Assembly (NCBI GenBank): GCA_016786725.1
Contig: JAEUVU010000017.1
Span: 1-64,000, forward strand
DNA length: 64,000 nucleotides
Direction: 5' to 3'
Source of the DNA: Ferruginibacter sp.
GTDB taxonomy: Bacteria; Bacteroidota; Bacteroidia; Chitinophagales; Chitinophagaceae
Shown: positions 1-7,715 of the stretch, in pieces
How the letters are laid out: each line of letters opens with the position of its first letter
Position numbering within the stretch: position 1 is the first letter of the stretch
Made by a program: the position numbers and the translations under genes
The notes under the pieces: model-generated
Database searches by the model: none
Told to the model about the DNA's origin: nothing
Seen by the model: only the letters and a program-made list of their open reading frames with translations

Positions 1-372
1 GCTACTGGTTTTCCAACCAACATATTTGAAAACGGAAAATTTGTTACTCGTAACATTAAATTTGATGTCAATAAATCAGTTCTTAAACCCGAAAGTATTA
101 GTACAATTAAACAAGTAAAAGATTATTTAGATAAAAACCCAAATATTAAATTGGAAATCAACGGACATACTGATAGTGACGGAACAGATGAAGCCAACCT
201 CAGTCTTTCGCAAAAAAGAGCCGATGCAGTGAAAAACCAATTAGTGAGTATGGGTATTGAACCTAATAGACTTGTTGCAAAAGGTTTTGGCGAGACACAA
301 CTTTTAGACAAATCCACAACAGCAGAAGCCAAAGCAAATAACAGAAGAGTTGAGTTTATAATAATTAAGTAA
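1..372 (+). CDS. OmpA-family C-terminal domain, 5' end outside the window
   Basis: The reading frame is open from base 1 and shows the last 123 residues of an OmpA-like protein. The visible part is the peptidoglycan-binding OmpA domain: a beta strand with FDVNKSVLKPES, then NGHTDSDG, then the LSxxRAxxV helix and a KGFGE strand, ending in NNRRVEF. Family knowledge says this domain binds diaminopimelate in peptidoglycan and ties an outer-membrane protein or lipoprotein to the cell wall. The N-terminal half (barrel, lipoprotein signal or repeats) is not visible, so the full architecture is unknown. The next gene starts one base after the stop codon, so the two are probably co-transcribed. Both lie upstream of an attC-like repeat and may belong to the same cassette. 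Confidence 0.88.
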   Translation, partial: ATGFPTNIFENGKFVTRNIKFDVNKSVLKPESISTIKQVKDYLDKNPNIKLEINGHTDSDGTDEANLSLSQKRADAVKNQLVSMGIEPNRLVAKGFGETQLLDKSTTAEAKANNRRVEFIIIK

Positions 373-373
373 T

Positions 374-1210
374 ATGAAGTATCTAATAACATTAATCTCC
401 TTATTGAGTTTATCAAATTTTTCGTTTTCGCAATCACAGAAAAGGGTACTTACTCAAAATGAGTTAAATCACTATTTTAAAATGTGTAACTTATTTAAAG
501 AGACACTACCAAAAAGCTTTCAGAACTATGCTGTTCAGTTTAAAGACTGCAATGACCCTAATGCCTTCAATTTGGAAACGAACGGAAAAGGTGGTTATAA
601 CACTGCTGTAATTGGCAACAACCAAGCTGCTGGTTTTTTGCCTACTTATGACATTTCCTTTTCTAATCCCAATACAGACAATTTATATAAAAATCTTGAA
701 GCAAACTTTGATTATACAAAGTACATGAACAATACTGACAGTATTAATTGCCAGGAAGCAAGGCTCATTAAAACTATTTCATGTAAAACTTTAAAAATGG
801 TACTCACTTACAATACAGGATATAGTAACTTATCGGAGGCATATGATGCGTCAACTACACCAGAACAATTAGTAATACCAAATGCTTCTTTTGCTAATTT
901 GTATAAAATGCCATATAGCAAACCTATTATTGAAGAAGATGGAACGGCACAACACCATTCAGACGTTGATGAATGGTATACGGACAGGGCGGTAATAACA
1001 TTTGGGGTTAAGCCAACTATAAGAACAGTTAAGGGCTTAGAAAAGCAATCATACAATATTCAATATGTGACTATTTCTGATGACGGTAAATTAATTTTAT
1101 TAGATAAAATAAGGCAAATTTCAGTATTTATTTATGGCTCAGAACGAGATATAAAAGAAATAATAAAAATTATTGACTGGAACAAAGTTTATACTCTAAT
1201 TGGAAAATAA
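374..1210 (+). CDS. Unknown secreted protein, 278 aa
   Basis: I do not recognise a family. The first 19 residues form a clear signal peptide (MKYLITLISLLSLSNFSFS, followed by Q), so export to the periplasm or beyond is likely. The mature protein is mixed alpha/beta in appearance, with no membrane segment and no obvious repeats. Three cysteines in the N-terminal half (MCN, KDCND, NCQ) and one in SCK could form disulfides. The gene starts one base after the OmpA-type gene, which argues for translational coupling. Its TAA stop lies two bases before the first 10-bp end of the attC-like repeat at 1213, the spacing expected for a cassette gene. Codon use is A+T-richer than in the core genes further right. 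Confidence 0.75.
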   Translation: MKYLITLISLLSLSNFSFSQSQKRVLTQNELNHYFKMCNLFKETLPKSFQNYAVQFKDCNDPNAFNLETNGKGGYNTAVIGNNQAAGFLPTYDISFSNPNTDNLYKNLEANFDYTKYMNNTDSINCQEARLIKTISCKTLKMVLTYNTGYSNLSEAYDASTTPEQLVIPNASFANLYKMPYSKPIIEEDGTAQHHSDVDEWYTDRAVITFGVKPTIRTVKGLEKQSYNIQYVTISDDGKLILLDKIRQISVFIYGSERDIKEIIKIIDWNKVYTLIGK

Positions 1211-1212
1211 CT

Positions 1213-1414
1213 GCTGCTAACAAAAGGTTTGCTGCAAGGCTGGCGGACGGAATAACAATCAGCAGTTTTACTACTATCAGCTAATATCAGGCTTGACCGA
1301 ATACTATTTGGCTTTTAGTTGTTAACTTCAACATCAGTTTTTAAATCGGCTTCAGTTGCCGGGCGGACACAGCAACTATTCCAGCCCTTCGCCAAGCCAC
1401 GACCGTTAGCCGCA
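1213..1414 (+). repeat. attC-like repeat 1
   Basis: This roughly 200-bp imperfect inverted repeat starts with GCTGCTAAC (1213-1221) and ends with GTTAGCCGCA (1405-1414). Inside it the arms GGTTTGCTGCAAGGCTGG (from 1226) and CCAGCCCTTCGCCAAGCC (from 1381) pair at 13 of 18 positions. A central stretch around 1315-1343 (TTTAGTTGTTAACTTCAAC, then ATCAGTTTTT) is shared with repeats 3 and 4. The terminal word GTTAGCCGCA is the exact reverse complement of the start of repeat 2, more than 5 kb away, as expected for integron cassette ends. There is no other gene between 1211 and 1457. Confidence 0.7.
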
Positions 1415-1457
1415 ACTTTATGGAGTGCATCCGTTTAACGACATAGTAACATGACAG

Positions 1458-2021
1458 ATGAAAGACTTTGTAACTGCATTCAACCATCTTGCAAATCTCA
1501 GCCAGGACGCCGCTGAAGACCTGTACAATTACTTATCAGCAAAAGTTTTTGACAAAGGTGAACTGTTGCTTAAAGCCGGGGAAACCTGTAGAAAAATATA
1601 CTTCGTTGATGAGGGCCTGACAAAAACCTTTTTTACCAAAGAGGACAAAGAATTCATTATGCGGTTCTTTCCTGAACATACACTTTTTTCGGTGCTGAAT
1701 AGTTTTGAAACACAGACCCCCTCTCAATACGAAATAATGGCACTGGAAAAAACTTCTGTTACTTATCTTCTTAAGACTGATTTGGAATCATTGTGCAAAA
1801 AACATCACAGTATTGAGACCGCATACAGAAAATTACTATCAATTGCCACTATCAATATGATGAAACGCATAAGTGAAATGCTGGAAGAAAATGCTACTGA
1901 ACGATACAATCATTTTCTAAAAGACAACGGCCAACTTCTTCAACGCATCAGTTTGGGCGACCTTGCAAATTATCTTGGCATCACACAGGTTTCTCTAAGC
2001 AGAATAAGGGCAAACAAATGA
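1458..2021 (+). CDS. Crp/Fnr-family transcriptional regulator
   Basis: The protein has 187 residues, the usual length of the short Crp/Fnr regulators of Bacteroidota. Residues about 10-115 form a cyclic-nucleotide-binding-type beta roll (KGELLLKAGE, IYFVDEGLTKTF). The C-terminal helix-turn-helix is seen in ISLGDLANYLGITQVSLSRIR. There is no cysteine cluster for an iron-sulfur centre, so the ligand cannot be named. An ATG at 1451 is in another frame, so 1458 is the start. The gene heads a group of genes of which three are preceded by one identical operator-promoter module (2023, 2500, 4005). I infer that this regulator may act on those modules; the sequence alone does not prove it. Confidence 0.9.
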   Translation: MKDFVTAFNHLANLSQDAAEDLYNYLSAKVFDKGELLLKAGETCRKIYFVDEGLTKTFFTKEDKEFIMRFFPEHTLFSVLNSFETQTPSQYEIMALEKTSVTYLLKTDLESLCKKHHSIETAYRKLLSIATINMMKRISEMLEENATERYNHFLKDNGQLLQRISLGDLANYLGITQVSLSRIRANK

Positions 2022-2022
2022 G

Positions 2023-2069
2023 TTTTTATCCTTTGTAAAAAATAGGCCCTGGTTTCCGCAATAGTTTTG
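2023..2069 (+). promoter_or_regulatory. Operator-plus-promoter module, copy 1
   Basis: TTTTTATCCTTTGTAAAAAA (2023-2042) is followed at fixed distance by the -7 box TAGTTTTG (2062-2069). The A of ATC and the T of TAG are 34 bases apart, exactly as in the copies at 2500 and 4005. The element starts just after the stop of the Crp/Fnr gene and leads to the DUF1272 gene at 2113. The A/T arms are symmetric and centre about 40 bases before the expected transcription start. Confidence 0.65.
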
Positions 2070-2112
2070 CCCGTAATTTATTGTTATCACTATTCAAAAA
2101 TCATTTTAAATT

Positions 2113-2403
2113 ATGTTAGAAATAAGACCAGTTTGTGAACACTGCGGAAAAAATCTTCTTGCAAACAGTACCGAAGCAATGATTTGTTCATTTGAGTGTA
2201 CTTTTTGTAAAGACTGCACAGATACTGTATTGCATAATGTCTGCCCCAATTGCGGAGGCGGTTTGCAAATGAGGCCGGTGAGGCCGCAGGAGATGCTAAT
2301 AAAACATCCTCCGGTTACATTAAAAATTCACAACCCGGTAAAACCGGAACAGTTTAAACTTCTGTTTACAAAGTATAAAGATATACTACCGGAAAAAAGA
2401 TAA
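2113..2403 (+). CDS. DUF1272 small zinc-ribbon protein
   Basis: This 96-residue protein matches the DUF1272 family: residues 1-56 carry CEHC, then ICSFECTFCKDC and CPNCGGG, a set of cysteine pairs expected to bind zinc. Residues after 60 form a short tail without a clear fold. The molecular function of DUF1272 proteins is not established; they often sit beside regulators and small detoxification genes. It has its own promoter module (2023-2069), so it is probably controlled together with the HXXEE and beta-barrel genes further down. The start ATG follows an A/T-rich leader without a strong Shine-Dalgarno, which is normal in this phylum. Confidence 0.88.
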   Translation: MLEIRPVCEHCGKNLLANSTEAMICSFECTFCKDCTDTVLHNVCPNCGGGLQMRPVRPQEMLIKHPPVTLKIHNPVKPEQFKLLFTKYKDILPEKR

Positions 2404-2499
2404 ATACCATATAGCAAGAGACTTTCCATATTTTATAACCACTTTCAAAACAGTAAGTGGTTATTCTTTTTCTGGGAAAAATATTTCTGCTAAAACTTC

Positions 2500-2547
2500 T
2501 TTTTTATCATTTGTAAAAAATCTGCTCAGGTCAGCAAAATAGTTTTG
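2500..2547 (+). promoter_or_regulatory. Operator-plus-promoter module, copy 2
   Basis: TTTTTATCATTTGTAAAAAA (2501-2520) is followed by TAGTTTTG (2540-2547), with the same 34-base spacing as the other two copies. It stands before the HXXEE gene at 2570, which overlaps the CPBP protease gene, so it probably drives both. The surrounding spacer does not match that of copy 1 or copy 3, so the conserved parts appear to be selected. Confidence 0.68.
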
Positions 2548-2569
2548 TGCAAACAAAAAATAATTACAT

Positions 2570-3250
2570 ATGCAAAACTTAACACTCACACAAAAAGCAA
2601 GCCTGGTAATAGCAATTGCCATTTGCATCGTTGCGCCGACCTTCGGATATTTAAAGATTGGACTGGCGCCGGTTATCATTGTTGGCGGCTCTGCCATTAT
2701 CGGATTTTTCTTCTGGTATTTCACCTATCTCAAAAAACCAACTGCCCCAAAAATTATTCTGCCCATTTTCATCTTAGCGGTTGCAGGATTGCAAATTCAT
2801 ATGGTGGAAGAATACTTTACAAGTTTCGGCCCTGCTATTTCAAGAATATTTAATGTGCCATGGACAGAAGAAAGATTCCTGCTGGTATTCATGATGATTT
2901 TGCCGATTATTTATACACTTACTACGCTGGGCTTGTATTACCGTGTTCCGCTGGCAGGATTTGTTGCATGGTTTATTTTCATCGGGCCGGGAGTCGCAGA
3001 GTTCACCCATTTTATTTTCCCGTTGATTGAACCGCATTTTGAGCCGGGCAACATCAACAGTATATCGCAAACCATCAATGGGGCTTTAGTAGAAGACATG
3101 CCTAACTATTATCACAAAACTACTGGCACTTATTATTTCTCCGGCATGTGGACAGCAATATTACCAATGATACCCGGCATCTATGCAATTTACCGTCTCA
3201 CAAAAGAAGCCCGAAAGTCAAGAAAATTAATGTTAGCAGGCAATGAATAA
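2570..3250 (+). CDS. HXXEE-domain membrane protein
   Basis: The 226-residue protein contains the defining motif HMVEEY near residue 69 and about five to six hydrophobic segments (for example residues 11-30, 36-53, 63-80, 100-120 and 128-150). HXXEE proteins are integral membrane proteins of unknown reaction; the His-Glu-Glu motif suggests metal binding, but no activity is proven. The gene follows promoter module 2 and its 3' end overlaps the CPBP gene by 8 bases, so the two are translationally coupled. An overlapping frame at 2545 is rejected because the ATG at 2570 gives the recognised family start. Membership in the same block as the Crp/Fnr regulator suggests a stress or envelope role. Confidence 0.82.
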   Translation: MQNLTLTQKASLVIAIAICIVAPTFGYLKIGLAPVIIVGGSAIIGFFFWYFTYLKKPTAPKIILPIFILAVAGLQIHMVEEYFTSFGPAISRIFNVPWTEERFLLVFMMILPIIYTLTTLGLYYRVPLAGFVAWFIFIGPGVAEFTHFIFPLIEPHFEPGNINSISQTINGALVEDMPNYYHKTTGTYYFSGMWTAILPMIPGIYAIYRLTKEARKSRKLMLAGNE

Positions 3251-3989
3251 GCAAACTGCAAAACTGTATTTGTCATTCACCGCAGCATTTCTTGTAATGC
3301 ATTATACAGGCAAAGCGCTGATGAATCTGCCTTATATTTTTAATGCAGCAATTGTGTCTGTTGCTGTATTGGTTACAGTCCTTTTACTTAATAAATTGGT
3401 TTATGGTAAAGGCATAAAAACATCATTCAATGATATTGGTTTGAGAAAAACAAATTTGCCAGGGCTTGTCCCTGGCATTTTTATTTCCGCAGCATTGCTT
3501 TGCGCTTACCCCTTGCTTGGCGTTTTCTTAAATATAGACATAACGTTAGCTGATGGGTGGCAATTGAATATCATTGGGTTGATGTTTACAGCCGGTGTGG
3601 CGGAAGAAATTTTATTCAGAGGTTATTTGTTCGGCGGTTTAAGAAGAAACATGAATTTCCGTAAAGCCGCTTTCATATCGACAATATGCTTTGCACTTGC
3701 ACATCTTGTTATGTTTACCTATATGGATTGGCCGGTTGCATTGCTTTCAACACTACTTGCTGTTGCCACTTGTATACCACTGGCATTTCTTTTTGAAAAA
3801 GGAAATAATACAGTCTGGAGCCCGGCTATTGTGCATACAGCAATAAGAACCGTCGGATTGGTCGTAACAACAGATGAAAAGCATTTCATGCAATTCTCTA
3901 TGTTATGGATAACTGCCTGCATGATTCTGCCTTATACCGTTCTCATTTTATACAAAGAGTTCAGGACAATTTGGACAAAGCGGTCTTGA
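3243..3989 (+). CDS. CPBP-family intramembrane metalloprotease
   Basis: The 248-residue polytopic protein has the CPBP (Abi/Rce1-like) signature: AEEILFRGYLFGGLRR, then FALAHL, then an Asn/His-type third motif in PAIVHTAIR. The Glu-Glu pair, the His of ALAHL and the His of AIVHT are the expected metal and catalytic residues, so it looks active. Family members are intramembrane glutamic proteases or processing enzymes for prenylated or membrane proteins; the substrate here is unknown. It overlaps the upstream HXXEE gene by 8 bases and shares its promoter. A new promoter module at 4005 separates it from the next gene. Confidence 0.9.
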   Translation: MNKQTAKLYLSFTAAFLVMHYTGKALMNLPYIFNAAIVSVAVLVTVLLLNKLVYGKGIKTSFNDIGLRKTNLPGLVPGIFISAALLCAYPLLGVFLNIDITLADGWQLNIIGLMFTAGVAEEILFRGYLFGGLRRNMNFRKAAFISTICFALAHLVMFTYMDWPVALLSTLLAVATCIPLAFLFEKGNNTVWSPAIVHTAIRTVGLVVTTDEKHFMQFSMLWITACMILPYTVLILYKEFRTIWTKRS

Positions 3990-4004
3990 ACAATACCTAA
4001 ATTG

Positions 4005-4052
4005 TTTTTTATCATTTGTAAAAAAAATTATCCGATTCAATTTTCAGTTTTG
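4005..4052 (+). promoter_or_regulatory. Operator-plus-promoter module, copy 3
   Basis: TTTTTATCATTTGTAAAAAA (4006-4025) precedes CAGTTTTG (4045-4052), one base off the TAnnTTTG box, with the same 34-base spacing as copies 1 and 2. It leads to the secreted barrel-like gene at 4090 and probably the nitroreductase-like gene coupled to it. The operator is identical to copy 2 over 20 bases. Confidence 0.65.
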
Positions 4053-4089
4053 TACTAACAAAAAAATTATCAATCAAAAAATTTACAAA

Positions 4090-4659
4090 ATGAAAAAGTA
4101 TTTTCTGGCTCTGTTAATGATGACAGCAGCATTTGCCAATGCGCAAACAAAAGAAAACAAACCCAAATTTTCAATCGGCGCAGAAGCGGATGTATTGCCC
4201 TACATAACTGGTGGTTACTATGGCTCTGTGTGGGCATCTAAAAATCATTTCCGTTACAGGGCTGTTATTACAAATGTAACCACACCCGAGTTTATGCTCA
4301 AAGACGGATTCACCAACAATAAAATGATGGTATATGCCGCATTGATTGACTATTTTTTTAAACCCACAACTGAAAAATGGTGGATTGGTTCAGGCTTTGA
4401 ATATTGGGATGCAGAAATACAAACCTCTCAAAAGATTTCCACGATAAAATACAACAACACCATGTTCACTGTTGGCGGCGGATATGTATGGAAATTTTAT
4501 AAAAATTTCTACCTGAACCCCTGGGCAGCAGCGCATGTAAGAATTGCCGGTGATAAAAGCGTAATGGTGGATGGAAAAAAGTTTGAACCTTCGTTATTTA
4601 TTCCAGAGGCTTCTTTAAAAGTCGGATGGTATTTCAACACAAAAAAAATAAAGCCATGA
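4090..4659 (+). CDS. Secreted protein, probable small outer-membrane barrel
   Basis: The protein has 189 residues with a signal peptide (residues 1-19, cleaved after FANA-Q). The mature part alternates aromatic and polar residues with many Tyr, Trp and Phe (GGYYGSVWASKNHF, EKWWIGSGFEYWDAEI, GGGYVWKFYKNFYLNPW), as in short eight-strand outer-membrane barrels. I cannot assign a named family. The gene follows promoter module 3 and its TGA overlaps the start of the next gene (ATGA), so the two are translated together. A role as an envelope component of the same Crp/Fnr-linked response is an inference from position. Confidence 0.72.
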   Translation: MKKYFLALLMMTAAFANAQTKENKPKFSIGAEADVLPYITGGYYGSVWASKNHFRYRAVITNVTTPEFMLKDGFTNNKMMVYAALIDYFFKPTTEKWWIGSGFEYWDAEIQTSQKISTIKYNNTMFTVGGGYVWKFYKNFYLNPWAAAHVRIAGDKSVMVDGKKFEPSLFIPEASLKVGWYFNTKKIKP

Positions 4660-5774
4660 ACAGAAGAAAATTTTTAAGTCTTGCCGGGGCTTCTGTTGTT
4701 GTGGTGGCAGGCACAACTTATCTGTTAAGTGACAGGCAACATTTTGTAAGAGATGATATAAAGGGAAATAATAACAATAAACTCCCTTTAAAACCGGACG
4801 AAAAAGAAATACTGTACCTGGCATCATTAGCTCCAAGCGGACACAATACACAACCTTGGATTGTAAAATATTTAGAACCGTATCATTGGATAATTTCCAA
4901 CGATAAAACAAAGTGGCTTCCTGCAGTTGATCCAACACAAAGGGAAACTATTTTATCCATTGGTGCATTTATTCAGAACCTTGAATATGCAGCGGCCATT
5001 CTTGGGTACAGTTGTGAGTTTTCCCTGCTTGCATTGAACAACCAAGATGAAGATATTATAGAAGCAAAACTTAAAAAAACAACCAACAAGGTTTCATTTG
5101 ATACAAAGGCGATAAAACTAAGAAGAACAGTAAGGTCGGGTTATATGAAAGAACCTTTAAAGAAAGAGCATGTTGCATTTCTTACTGGTCATGACAAAGA
5201 TTACTTTCATTTTTTTTCAAACAATTCAAAAGAGTACTGTTGGCTAAATGAGCAAACCATTGAAGCCAACAGACAGCAAACGTTCCGTGATGCTGCACAG
5301 TCAGAACTGGCAGACTGGATGAGGTTGTCAAGCAAGGAAGCAAAAAAATATTGCGACGGATTGACAACCGCCAGCATGGAAATAAACGGAATGCCGGGCT
5401 GGGTAGTGCGTAATTTTTATTCTAAGAAAGATGTAATGGGTAAAAAATTCAGAGAGCAGGGGTTGGATAAAGTTAAAGAACAGGTTGGTAGTTCAGGAGG
5501 ATGGTTACTAATTACAAGCAAAGACAATTCTGCATCAACACTGATTGAGACAGGCAAACGGTTGCAAAGAATGCTTTTAAAAACAAGGGAGAAAAGTATA
5601 GCCATTCATCCCATGACACAGATACTTGAAGAAGCTGAATACAGGAATGAATTGAATCAATCAATTGGTATTTCAAATACTGTTCAGTTCATCCTGCGGG
5701 CAGGCTATGTAAAAAATTATCCAGACCCCGTTTCTTTGAGAAGGCCGGTGGAAAGGTTTGTAAAGATTCAGTAA
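4656..5774 (+). CDS. Nitroreductase-family protein of the Acg type, Tat-exported
   Basis: I use the ATG at 4656, which overlaps the previous stop as ATGA; the longer frame from 4626 only adds ten residues before the twin-arginine signal. The N-terminus NRRKFLSLAGASVVVVAG is a Tat signal with RR-K-FL, so a folded, cofactor-bearing protein is exported. Residues around 55-110 carry the FMN-contact part of Acg-like nitroreductases (LASLAPSGHNTQPW, then VDPTQRETILSIGAF), and the C-terminal half repeats the fold (SSGGWLLITSKD). The length, 372 residues, fits the double-domain Acg family. The substrate is unknown; some family members are thought to bind flavin without turning over substrate. Confidence 0.83.
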   Translation: MNRRKFLSLAGASVVVVAGTTYLLSDRQHFVRDDIKGNNNNKLPLKPDEKEILYLASLAPSGHNTQPWIVKYLEPYHWIISNDKTKWLPAVDPTQRETILSIGAFIQNLEYAAAILGYSCEFSLLALNNQDEDIIEAKLKKTTNKVSFDTKAIKLRRTVRSGYMKEPLKKEHVAFLTGHDKDYFHFFSNNSKEYCWLNEQTIEANRQQTFRDAAQSELADWMRLSSKEAKKYCDGLTTASMEINGMPGWVVRNFYSKKDVMGKKFREQGLDKVKEQVGSSGGWLLITSKDNSASTLIETGKRLQRMLLKTREKSIAIHPMTQILEEAEYRNELNQSIGISNTVQFILRAGYVKNYPDPVSLRRPVERFVKIQ

Positions 5775-5787
5775 GACATGAGGTTTG

Positions 5788-5811
5788 ATGATAACAAAGT
5801 ATAGTTATCAT
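5788..5811. promoter_or_regulatory. Perfect 8-bp inverted repeat before the epoxide-hydrolase gene
   Basis: ATGATAAC and GTTATCAT are exact reverse complements separated by eight bases. The element lies 13 bases before the start at 5825 and is followed by TTAAAAAAG. It may be an operator or a weak terminator; the spacing resembles a two-turn dimer site. It differs from the ATCATTTGT modules upstream, though it contains ATCATT. Confidence 0.5.
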
Positions 5812-5824
5812 TAAAAAAGTAATT

Positions 5825-6970
5825 ATGGCCAAGAGCAATTCAATTAAATCAATGACAGTTTATATTCCTGACAAGGAAATTGATGCCCTCAAACTCAGGT
5901 TAAAGCTAACAAGGTGGCCCTCTCCAATTGAAAGTTCAAACTGGGCGGATGGAACAGATAGTAATTATTTACGCAGCCTTGTTGATTATTGGGCAGACCA
6001 ATATAACTGGAGAGAACGGGAGAAGAGAATTAATTCATACAATCACTTTGTCGCCGAGGTAGAAGGTACAAATATTCATTTCATTCATGAAAAAGGTAAA
6101 GGCGAAAATCCAATACCTCTGTTGTTGATGCAGGGTTGGCCGAGCAGTTTTATTCAGATGCTTGATATTATTCCGTTACTTACCGAAAGCAGGCAAGATG
6201 GTACGCCTTCATTTGATGTTGTCGCTGCATCATTGCCCGGGTATCCCTTTTCTCAAATTCCAGTCAAACATGGTATGAGTTTTTTCAAAATAGCACAGTT
6301 AATGAAAAAACTGATGGTTGAAGAATTGGGCTACCAAAAATTTGCGATGAGAGGTTCAGACCAGGGTGCATTGGTACAACAACAGGTAGCTCTTAAATTT
6401 CCTGAACATGTAATTGGGATTCACAGAACGGGGATTACTCCGTTTCTTAATCCTTTGTCCGATAATTTAACTGATGCAGAAATTTCATATCAGCAAAAAG
6501 TTGCAGCATGGGCTAAGACAGAAACAGCTTATGCCGACATACACGGCTTACGACCAGAAACAATAACTCCGGCTTTAGCCGATTCACCCGTTGGCCTTGC
6601 AAGCTGGATAATTGAGAAATTTCATAGATGGGGTGATTGTAATAGAGATATTGATTCCCATTTCGGGAGAGATAAATTACTTGATAATCTTTCCTTGCAT
6701 TGGTTTATGGGTTCAGGCGCTGCTTCAATAAGACTTTATCATGAAATGTCGCATGACCCTGGTTTAACAGGACGAATTAATTTGCCGACAGCAATTATAA
6801 TGCCTTTGCATGATGGCATAACTGTACCTGCGCCAAAAGAGTGGACCGAACGGTTTTACAATGTTCAACTCTGGACTGTAATGGAACGGGGCGGCCATTT
6901 TCCTGAATGGGAAATACCCAATGAAACGGCTGATGATATAAGGCGTTTTTTTATGACAATTACTAAATAA
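5825..6970 (+). CDS. Epoxide-hydrolase-family alpha/beta hydrolase
   Basis: The 381-residue protein has the N-terminal EHN domain (residues about 12-118, with WADQYNWRERE) followed by an alpha/beta-hydrolase core, the layout of microsomal-type epoxide hydrolases. The nucleophile elbow reads MRGSDQGA with Asp at 179; most relatives have a Trp where Gln stands. The oxyanion motif is MQGWPSSF (about 102-109) and the catalytic His is in GGHFPEWE (about 358). Family members open epoxides to diols through an aspartyl ester. There is no signal peptide, so it acts in the cytoplasm. It is the last gene of the large cassette and ends 44 bases before the attC-like repeat 2. Confidence 0.88.
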   Translation: MAKSNSIKSMTVYIPDKEIDALKLRLKLTRWPSPIESSNWADGTDSNYLRSLVDYWADQYNWREREKRINSYNHFVAEVEGTNIHFIHEKGKGENPIPLLLMQGWPSSFIQMLDIIPLLTESRQDGTPSFDVVAASLPGYPFSQIPVKHGMSFFKIAQLMKKLMVEELGYQKFAMRGSDQGALVQQQVALKFPEHVIGIHRTGITPFLNPLSDNLTDAEISYQQKVAAWAKTETAYADIHGLRPETITPALADSPVGLASWIIEKFHRWGDCNRDIDSHFGRDKLLDNLSLHWFMGSGAASIRLYHEMSHDPGLTGRINLPTAIIMPLHDGITVPAPKEWTERFYNVQLWTVMERGGHFPEWEIPNETADDIRRFFMTITK

Positions 6971-7014
6971 GACGCATCATATTTTTATGTGTAAAAGCGG
7001 ACTGACCCAAAGTA

Positions 7015-7214
7015 TGCGGCTAACATTGGTATTGCCAAAATGCAGGCTGACGGAAGCCGTGTTTCAACTGTTGTAATTCTGTTGGGCAGCATATCCAGCT
7101 TGACGTTATCTATTTAGCTATGTGCATATTATCATCTTTTTTATCTTTACCCAGCAGCAGTTAGCCGGGGCTGCTATTTCCCTGTTCTGCGCCAAGCCCT
7201 GGCCGTTGGCAGTA
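7015..7214 (+). repeat. attC-like repeat 2
   Basis: The element begins with TGCGGCTAAC (7015-7024) and ends with GTTGGCAGTA (7205-7214). The start is the exact reverse complement of the end of repeat 1, and the end is the exact reverse complement of the start of repeat 3. Its left arm (ATTGGTATTGCC) resembles that of repeat 4, while its right arm (GCCAAGCCCTGGCCGTTGG) resembles that of repeat 1. The interval 6971-7274 holds only this element and a short spacer; I see no gene there. Confidence 0.7.
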
Positions 7215-7274
7215 ATGCTAAGACGCCCGTAGATTGACAATAAAACCCAAACGAATAGAACGAAAAAAAGAAAA

Positions 7275-7619
7275 CTATTTTCCTAAAATTTTTTTACGAT
7301 GATTCATACCCCAATCTCGTAAGGTCTCAATAACATTTTGTAATGTTTTCGTATGTTTTGTAACAGTATATTCTATGCGAACAGGGTAATCATCAATCAC
7401 CTTTCGACTTATCAATTTATTAGCTTCTAAATCTTTTAGCTCTTTTGCCAACACTTTTGTGGAAAGTTTAGGAATACTGCGTTCTATTTCACGGAAATAT
7501 TTATTGCCTTCCCAGACAGAGATTAAAATGAGTAGTTTCCATTTTCCACCAATAACATCAAGCGTATCTCTTACAGGAACTAATACCGACATACAGTCTT
7601 TGTGTTCTTTCTTTTCCAT
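7275..7619 (-). CDS. HxlR-family transcriptional regulator
   Basis: The 114-residue protein is a full-length HxlR/MarR-like winged-helix regulator: the hallmark IGGKWKLLILISV is at residues 23-35, followed by FREIERSIPKLSTKVLAKELKDLEANKLISR as recognition helix and wing. A cysteine at position 9 (KDCMSV) lies where redox- or electrophile-sensing members such as YodB have their reactive Cys; that it senses quinones or aldehydes is inferred. It is transcribed away from the pirin gene at 7716, and the intergenic region carries two palindromes (7638-7671), so it probably represses itself and the pirin-DoxX pair. Confidence 0.93.
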   Translation of the reverse strand: MEKKEHKDCMSVLVPVRDTLDVIGGKWKLLILISVWEGNKYFREIERSIPKLSTKVLAKELKDLEANKLISRKVIDDYPVRIEYTVTKHTKTLQNVIETLRDWGMNHRKKILGK

Positions 7620-7637
7620 TTTTATAGCATTTATTGA

Positions 7638-7687
7638 TTACCTTTTGGTAACTGATTACAAATGTAAATCAATTTTATTTATCTTTG
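7638..7687. promoter_or_regulatory. HxlR/pirin divergent control region
   Basis: Two palindromes lie side by side: TTACC-TTTT-GGTAA (7638-7651) and TGATTACA-AA-TGTAAATCA (7653-7671). A perfect -7 box TATCTTTG (7680-7687) for the pirin gene follows nine bases later. The layout fits an HxlR operator that would block the pirin promoter when bound. Confidence 0.6.
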
Positions 7688-7715
7688 CACTATTATTTTC
7701 AATAAATGTAAAAAA

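Noticed and set aside
2545-2853. Frame overlapping the HXXEE gene in another phase
   Set aside because: The translated sequence is rich in His and Cys without a family pattern; it is a shadow of the HXXEE gene.
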